Shown here: one piece after another, positions 7,312 to 12,163 of the stretch | Numbering within the stretch: position 1 is the first letter of the stretch | Layout of the letters: every line of letters starts with the position of its first letter | Assembly: GCA_030267965.1 (NCBI GenBank) | Contig: BRYA01000605.1 | Span: 8,357 to 20,519, forward strand | Origin: Triparma columacea | Taxonomy: Eukaryota; Sar; Bolidophyceae; Parmales; Triparmaceae | Reading direction: 5' to 3' | Length of the DNA: 12,163 nucleotides | Translations under genes and position numbers: made by a program | The notes under the pieces: model-generated | Database searches by the model: none | Told to the model about the DNA's origin: nothing | The model's input: only the letters and a program-made list of their open reading frames with translations

Positions 7312-9526
7312 TTAAGCACCCCATGCCGTAGTTAAAACACCATCCTCTGTTAGAAACATATCATCCACCCTGACCAAATTTCTTATATTTCTTACTTCCC
7401 ACGTCAAATCCATACATTGTGTTAGGGTCCAGTCCTCCTCGCGCGGCATGATACTTGTAAGACAGAATCTCCTTAAGATTTGCAAGACTATAGCGCCCGA
7501 AATAAAAGACAATATCGCAACCAAACCAATTACGGCCCTCCGACGTGTTTCCCAGAAGCCCTCCCATTCTTGTGCTATCGATATGACATACCTGGACGAG
7601 AACTTGTGGCTGACATATGCCACGACAGAATCCGACAGCACGAGCTCCCCAAACAGCATAATGACAAGGTTTATCATCGCTTGGGACAACTCTATACCGC
7701 CGCCCCCCGGAGTTGACGGGTTAGCATTGAGGCAAATCCAGAAAAGTGATCCAACAACTAGACCACTTGCTTCCGTGATGGTATTTATGATCATAACGGT
7801 GGCGCAGAATATCATCCGCTGGTGTCTTTTTTTGTCAGTTGCCGTCTCATGATCGAAGGTTGTCCTCCTCTCGAGCTTCGCGTCCTTCTCTATTGACTGT
7901 TGTGAGTGAACTTTGTTGTCAGTGGTTTTCGATGATGCACAACCACAGAGGCCGAGGCACCATCGAATTGTTATGATGTAATCATCCAAATTCGTCCTTC
8001 CTTGGAGAAGAACGTCAGCGGTATATACCTCTGCGAAGGTTCCACAAAGCTCTAGCACTATGCTTGCCAAAATACTTTCCGCTGCGAGATGAAGAGGATT
8101 AGAGGATGAACATGTTGCAAGAGTTAGGATGCGGTTGGTCCTGATATCGTACACAGCCCCAAGACAACTTACCACTGCTCTGCATGAGCCTGCCAATCAA
8201 ATCGGAGGCACAAGCAACTGGACCGAACAGGACAACTGACACCAAATGCAGGTCTGTCTCGAGAATGTTTGATAGGAGCGGCGCAAACATTGCGCAACAT
8301 TCGATGAATAGTCCTTTAATAATGAGCGGTGTGCCAAGCCTCAGGAGGGCCTTTGTAAAGGAATTGGTTCCTGAGAAGAAGAATTCAGGAAGAATATATG
8401 TAGTCAGCGTAAACTGCACAACGCTCTCAAGGATCCCAACAGCAAATAGGACCAACATGGCTTTGGCACCTTTCTTTACGCCCCCAAGTCCCTCCGAGAA
8501 GAAGTAGCAGCTAGCGAAGATTGCAGGGAAGGCAATTGCAATGAGTATGAGCATCGGATTCGTTGTACTACTCGACACATCTTCACTCCAAACACCCCTT
8601 ACTGAATGAAACTCGTATTCCCTTTGCCATAACGAGCCGTGAGCCAGTATCAACCCCAATGTCACAACGAAGGCTGCCGCCTTTCCGCCAACACTACATT
8701 TATGCAACGTGACGACTCGTGCGAAATACATTAAGTAGATTACTATTGCAATCGTCCAGTTCCACCACAAGTGCCATGGAGGCAAAGCTCCAGGTGGAGG
8801 TGTTAAATAATTCCATCTATTACCTAATTCAAAGGGAACGGAAGTGATATTGCCAATATTGTGGTTTGTGTCTGTGGTGACATTTCCCTTGGAATCCCTC
8901 AACGTTGTGGCCCAAACTGGGGGGATCAGAGTTCTACCCTCCCCATAGTGTGTGTCGGCAATATCTTCGATATAGAACCGTAAGCACACAGTCACGAGGA
9001 GAGGCAACACCGCTCCAGCAAGAGCGATCACTCCTGTCTGCATGACGAATGTCTTGATGCTCATCAAGACACTACCAGCAGTCTCTACTGTCGCTTCCAA
9101 AAGAACCGTCAATGACGATCGTCGTCGCGAGCTCTCACTCCTTTTCGAATTAATCGATCTCTTCTCGATGGGGTAGGGGGCGTCCTCGTCATTCGATGGT
9201 ACCGCACGAGCAGCGTCTTGGTTACCAGCAGTTTTTGTTGGGTGGCTTTCCTTATCTTCCTCCTTTACTTCCTGTCGTCGCGAGCTGTTAATCCCTTTCG
9301 AATTAATTGATCTCTTCTCGATGGGGTGGGGGGCGTCCTCGTCATTCGATGGTACCGCACGAGCAGCGTCTTGGTTACCAGCAGTTTTTGTTGGGTGGCT
9401 TTCCTCCTTTACTTCCTTTACTTCCTTCTCTTGCGCCAAAGGCACATCATCGATGGTATCAGCAATTGGATCGCAATGTTCTTCTGGTGACTCGACATCC
9501 ACATCATCGGCTTTATCAGATGGCAT
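7312..9526 (-). CDS. Unrecognised membrane protein of about eleven helices, two exons, 707 residues
   Basis: Exon 1 runs 9526-8173 and exon 2 runs 8081-7312, joined across a 91-nt intron; 1354 + 770 bases give exactly 708 codons. The frame alone would end at 8099 or begin at a TTG at 8196, so neither part is a complete gene. Residues 1-150 are acidic and polar with a duplicated 51-residue segment. Then helices lie at about 166-186, 254-272, 281-298, 324-343, 354-378, 396-417, 425-442, 454-473, 541-569, 586-608 and 634-654. The loop 187-252 carries two NxT sites (215, 226), suggesting a glycosylated lumenal or extracellular face and a cytosolic N-terminus. Between helices 8 and 9 is a charged cytosolic-type loop. 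The C-terminus is short and polar. I do not recognise the family; no transporter, channel or enzyme motif stands out. It is convergent with gene 4, 101 bases away, with similar codon use. Confidence 0.87.
8082..8172 (-). other. Intron (91 nt) joining the two membrane-protein frames
   Basis: The donor is AGTG|GTAAGT, a perfect consensus, at 8172. The acceptor is TCATCTCGCAG ending at 8082, preceded by branch-like CCTAAC and CTAAT. Phase is 1 and the joined codon is Ala. Splicing removes the premature TAA at 8099 and places a hydrophobic helix directly after the junction. Confidence 0.88.
9121..9425 (-). repeat. 153-bp in-frame tandem duplication in gene 5
   Basis: Copies at about 9121-9273 and 9274-9425, offset exactly 153 bases (51 codons). 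About 90 bases around the ESHPTKTAG...DEDAP coding stretch differ at only one position; flanks differ slightly more. The unit encodes a polar, charged segment of the cytosolic tail. Such identity points to a recent duplication, gene conversion, or a hypervariable tail. Confidence 0.93.
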
Positions 9527-9811
9527 TCTTGGCTTAATAAATCGATTAACTCCCTTACAAAGAGATAATTTGTTGTTGATGGTCTAAGCGACGTCCGCCC
9601 TTCTCTCGGAATCCACTGCCACCCACGATGTCTCCTACCAACTCAACGCGTCTGTCCAAGCTTGATAGGTTGAAAAACTTTCCCCAAAAAAAGTAACATG
9701 CTGGCCCAAACTAGGATAATAAATAAAGTCCTCCTCTTCTCTTTTTACACATCAATTTAGAGAGAGAGAGTGTGTGTGCGTACATTATATATATCATAAA
9801 TATCCATAAAT
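9527..9811. promoter_or_regulatory. Divergent intergenic region between genes 5 and 6
   Basis: A 285-bp stretch with no gene. Toward gene 6 it contains a GA run turning into a GT run (9760-9779), then an AT-rich element (ATTATATATATCATAAATA) about 20-30 bases before the ATG at 9812, a plausible TATA-type core. A 10-bp direct repeat CATAAATAT(C/G) lies immediately before that ATG. Confidence 0.45.
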
Positions 9812-10208
9812 ATGTCAAATGGCGTATCAAACGGTGTATTACTATTTATATCAACCACACTGTATTTTTCCGCCAACATTGAGGCTAATAAAATGGCTAA
9901 TAAAATGGCTAATAAAATGGATATAAACGCACGAACAACAACAGCAAGTCCATTGACGACAACTACATCGTCATCAATATCAACATCAAATAGAATATCA
10001 AGAAATAGAATAATTTCAGAGGATTATAAAATAGGATATCAAAATGGATACAAAGAAGCAGCAGATACTCATAACAACAACAACGACAACAACGACAACA
10101 ACGACAACAACGACAACAACGATGGCTTTCAACAGAAGAAAAGGAGCATGAGTACAAGAAAGAGGTGAGACATTTTTATGCCACAAAAATTGAGAGAGAG
10201 AGAGAGAA

Positions 10209-10243
<35 letters not shown>

Positions 10244-11412
10244 TTAATCCCTTTGCACACACATACACACAAGATAGCAACAGCATTGACCCACCCAACT
10301 CCCCCACCCTTACCCCCACGCCCAACCCCCCAAACCCCCAACCCCAAACCCAAACCAGCTACAACAACCTCCAATCAACTTTCCCCCCCCCTCCCTCCGA
10401 AACCTCCCCCCAAACCTCTCGCCTCCAACCCGACTACGACAATTCCTCCTCCTTCCCCTTCATCTCCTCTCCTCCCCCCGGTCCCACATCCGCCCGTGAG
10501 GAAGTCTTCTCCTCCCCTTCTCTAAGTCGTCTCCCTCACCACTACGATCCCAATCGTGGTCTCCGAAACACACCCACAATGCCCTCCCGTGTAATCCTAG
10601 TCCGTCACGGCGAGTCCGAAGGTAACGTGAACTCCATGGTATACTCCGTGAAGCCCGACCCCGATTTAAACATCACTCCTAAAGGTTGGGAACAGGCAAG
10701 GGCTACTGGGAGGGCTATTGGGGGTGGGTGTGGAGGGTGGGGGGGGATTCCGGTGGGGAAGGAGACTGTTCACTTTGTTATCAGCCCGTATGTTAGGACG
10801 GTTGAAACCTTCCACGGTATACTTGATAGCCTCGTACCGTTGGAAGAGTTTGGGGGGGTGGGGACGGATGATGAGAGGAGGGATAGGTGGTACGGTGAGG
10901 CAAGAAGGATGGGGATAACGTGGCACGAGGACCCTAGGATAAGGGAGCAGGACTACGGTAACTACCAGGACCCTGAGAAGATGAGGGAGTACAAGAAGGA
11001 ACGGCACAAGTACGGGCCGTTCTATTACAGGATGCCGGACGGGGAGAGCGCGAGCGACGTGTACGACAGGGTCAGCACGTTTTTAGACAGCTTGTGGAGG
11101 TCCTTCGAGGCGAAGAAGGCGGATAATTACGTGATTGTTACACACGGGGCGTCCATAAGGGTACTGTTAACGAGGTACTACAGGTGGAGCGTGGACGACT
11201 ATAATAGACTGAACAACCCGAAGAACGGGGAGATGATATGCCTGGGACATGACGGGGACGGAAGGCTCATGCTCAAGGGGAGGATAACACTAGACGAAGA
11301 CGACAAGGGGGAGGGGGAGGAGGGGGAGATCGGGTACGAGTGGCACGACACGATGAGAATGAACGAACCGAAGAGGACGGCGAAAAGGAGAGAGGTTAGA
11401 CTGACGGGGTGA
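9812..11412 (+). CDS. Histidine phosphatase / phosphoglycerate-mutase-family enzyme, two exons
   Basis: Exon 1 starts at ATG 9812 and ends at 10164; exon 2 starts between 10278 and 10527 and ends at 11412. The catalytic frame upstream of its own ATG (10579) opens with a GTG that is really the splice donor. Exon 1 encodes a signal-peptide-like start (VLLFISTTLYFSA), an ANKM repeat, a Ser/Thr-rich basic leader and an Asn/Asp repeat, so the enzyme is probably secreted or plastid-targeted. Counting from the ATG at 10579, the core shows VRHGESEGN (phospho-histidine H10), SPYVRT (R73), REQDYGN (E123), a PDGESASDVYDR motif and VTHG (H189): the complete catalytic set. The GNYQDPE...YGPFYYRMPDGESASDVYDR stretch resembles the plant and fungal acid-phosphatase-like branch more than glycolytic mutases, so phosphatase activity is likelier. 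Substrate unknown. If translation starts at 10579 the product is 277 residues; with acceptor 10527 it is 412. Confidence 0.87.
9884..9919 (+). repeat. 12-bp tandem repeat, three copies, in gene 6 leader
   Basis: Three exact copies of GCTAATAAAATG encode ANKM units directly after the hydrophobic start of the protein. Position, unit length and copy number match the repeat in the FKBP gene leader. Confidence 0.92.
10073..10121 (+). repeat. AACAACGAC repeat in gene 6 exon 1
   Basis: A 9-bp repeat of four to five copies encodes NND units. It is in frame and lies just before the splice donor. Confidence 0.9.
10165..10526 (+). other. Intron of the phosphatase gene, acceptor uncertain
   Basis: The donor AG|GTGAGA at 10165 is clear and leaves phase 2. 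Acceptors that restore the catalytic frame include CAACAG at 10283, AACCAG at 10358 and CTTCTCTAAG at 10526; the last has the best T/C tract and the second follows a long C-rich run. All split a serine-type AGN codon. Within the intron, a GA microsatellite is followed by C/A-rich sequence. Confidence 0.68.
10192..10243 (+). repeat. GA/GAAA microsatellite in the gene 6 intron
   Basis: A pure-purine run of GA units interrupted by AAAG. Translated it would give an Arg/Glu/Lys run, which is a reason to regard this part as intronic. Confidence 0.93.
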
Positions 11413-11635
11413 AAAAAGAAAGAAAGAAAAAAAGGAGGGTTGAGATTGGTTTGGGAAAAGGGGGGGGATGGAAGAAAAGGGAGACTTACTTGGCGTTTGA
11501 TATCTATAATATCACACACACACAAAGGGAGGTAACTAATAGAAAGGCAAATAAGTGCACTCTTTGTGTTTTATTCGCTAAAAAAAACGGAGAGCCACAC
11601 AGCTCTCCCGTCACAGCAATTCCTCCTTCGTTCAG
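11413..11635. other. Gap after the phosphatase gene
   Basis: Starts with a purine-rich A/G stretch, then a CA repeat (11513-11525), an A8 run (11580-11587) and a 7-bp perfect hairpin (11589-11608). No convincing coding sequence. The hairpin read on the minus strand is followed by a T8 run. Confidence 0.5.
11589..11608 (-). terminator. Hairpin followed by a U-tract on the minus strand
   Basis: GGAGAGC, loop of six, GCTCTCC; on the minus strand this is followed by G and eight T. The shape is like an intrinsic terminator or a polymerase III stop. In a nuclear genome its role is unclear, and chance is possible. Confidence 0.35.
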
Positions 11636-11974
11636 GATCTCCTGCCCGACGATGCGCCCTTGAGCACTTTCAGGATACTCACCCAGTCCCGCGCGGCCAC
11701 AAAAGTTGGTCCATCAGGTTGGATAAAGTCTGCGGTACCAACTGACATCGAGGCCCTTTCCTGCGTGTTCCGTGCTGGCCGCAAAGGCGCCCTGACCGAC
11801 CATGATTCCATTCTCTTCAATATCGATCCTGATACATCCATCATCCTTGGTGGTACGACGAACGCGAACTGGTACAAATTGGGTTTGAAGGAGGCGCTTC
11901 CTGGCGGTTGTGATTGGAGGAGCGGGGACGAGGAACATGTCGTCGGAGAACACCCGGATAAGAGGGGGAAGAAG
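11636..11974 (+). CDS. Probable internal exon of an unidentified gene
   Basis: An open plus-strand frame with no ATG near its start, flanked by an acceptor-like tract (CCTTCGTTCAG ending at 11635) and a donor AAG|GTGAGG at 11975. It encodes about 113 residues, including VGPSGWIKSAVPTDIEA and FNIDPDTSIILGGTTN, ending in a basic DKRGKK. A strong acceptor (branch-like CCTAAC near 12084, then CATCTCTACTTGCAG ending at 12146) would join it in phase 0 to IKGRK, which runs off the window. No family recognised. The upstream exon is not identified. Minus-strand frames over the same stretch (11714-11953 and 11632-12054) also look partly protein-like, and the alternating gene order would favour minus, so the strand is not settled. 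Confidence 0.4.
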
Positions 11975-12163
11975 GTGAGGGGTAGCGAGGAGGAGCGGAG
12001 CGACAACTCTTGACCTCTACATAAGGGCCTGGTGGTGTTGGGGACGATACGCAACTATTTGACACAAGACATCCCTCATCCTAACCCTGTACACGCTTCG
12101 CTTTGCTCGTTACTTCGTTCATCGCTTCATTCATCTCTACTTGCAGATTAAGGGGAGGAAGGT
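11975..12163 (+). other. Possible intron (11975-12146) and start of next exon
   Basis: Contains a TAA-type stop-rich stretch and a low-complexity run of CGCTTCG/CATCGCTTC units (12091-12135), then a good 3' splice signal and 17 bases of exon. Read only from splice-site motifs. Confidence 0.35.

Noticed and set aside
8099..8172. A 475-residue membrane protein ending at 8099
   Set aside because: Its last 24 residues lie in the intron; the helix-rich frame resumes after the acceptor.
7448..8507. Plus-strand frames opposite the 707-residue membrane protein
   Set aside because: Antisense shadows; the minus strand has the continuous helices and the splice site.
10165..10280. Arg/Glu-rich N-terminus for the phosphatase
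   Set aside because: It starts with GTG at a splice donor and is only a translated GA microsatellite; better read as intron.
10325..10360. C-rich run with CCCCAAA/CCCAAACC resembling a telomere strand
   Set aside because: It lacks the regular CCCTAA unit expected of a stramenopile telomere and lies in an intron; it is irregular C/A-rich sequence.
11632..12054. 140-residue minus-strand frame at the right edge
   Set aside because: It starts with TTG, its first part is low-complexity, and its only good donor leads to a 41-nt intron, too short to trust. Kept only as an alternative.
1..12163. Bacterial or mobile-element origin, CRISPR, tRNA
   Set aside because: Introns, targeting signals and lack of operons indicate a nuclear genome; by eye I saw no tRNA B-box, spaced direct-repeat array, transposase or terminal inverted repeats.

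Overview
The window reads as nuclear DNA of a photosynthetic eukaryote with a secondary plastid, most likely a stramenopile alga; bolidophyte/Parmales or diatom-like is my guess, not proven. Reasons: spliceosomal introns with GTAAGT or GTGAG donors and pyrimidine-rich AG acceptors, no ribosome-binding sites or operons, compact alternating genes, and an FKBP-type protein whose N-terminus stacks an ER-type signal peptide on a twin-arginine lumen signal.

Layout, left to right: (1) an unrecognised 261-residue protein on the minus strand (20-805). (2) Divergent from it, a predicted thylakoid-lumen PDZ + FKBP-like protein (1056-2351, plus). (3) Convergent, a rhomboid intramembrane serine protease (4448-2430, minus) with a probable 138-nt in-frame intron. 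(4) Divergent, a 782-residue polytopic membrane protein (4862-7210, plus) with a duplicated cysteine-containing N-terminal domain and a membrane part that recalls XK-related scramblases. (5) Convergent, a 707-residue membrane protein of about eleven helices (9526-7312, minus), recovered by joining two reading frames across a clear 91-nt intron; its N-terminus holds a nearly perfect 153-bp duplication. (6) Divergent, a histidine-phosphatase/phosphoglycerate-mutase-family enzyme (9812-11412, plus), whose leader exon and catalytic exon are separated by an intron carrying a GA microsatellite. (7) A probable internal exon of a further gene at 11636-11974 (plus), with its next exon starting at 12147.

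Genes 1 to 6 alternate strictly in strand, so promoters are shared in divergent pairs (806-1055, 4449-4861, 9527-9811) and 3' ends meet in convergent pairs. I see two gene styles. Genes 2, 3 and 6 have a pyrimidine-rich sense strand early and a purine-rich one late, with Arg codons moving from CGN to AGG inside the gene, and the two of them with introns have GA-rich then C-rich introns. Genes 1, 4 and 5 have mixed codons, and the one intron seen in gene 5 is conventional. No shared pathway can be shown: the FKBP protein points to the thylakoid lumen, the rhomboid to membrane proteolysis, genes 4 and 5 to membrane transport or lipid roles of unknown kind, and gene 6 to phosphate-ester hydrolysis.

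I found no tRNA, rRNA, CRISPR array, transposase or viral gene. The most unusual items are the duplicated-domain membrane protein, the intragenic codon and composition switch, and the shared purine-then-pyrimidine intron design.
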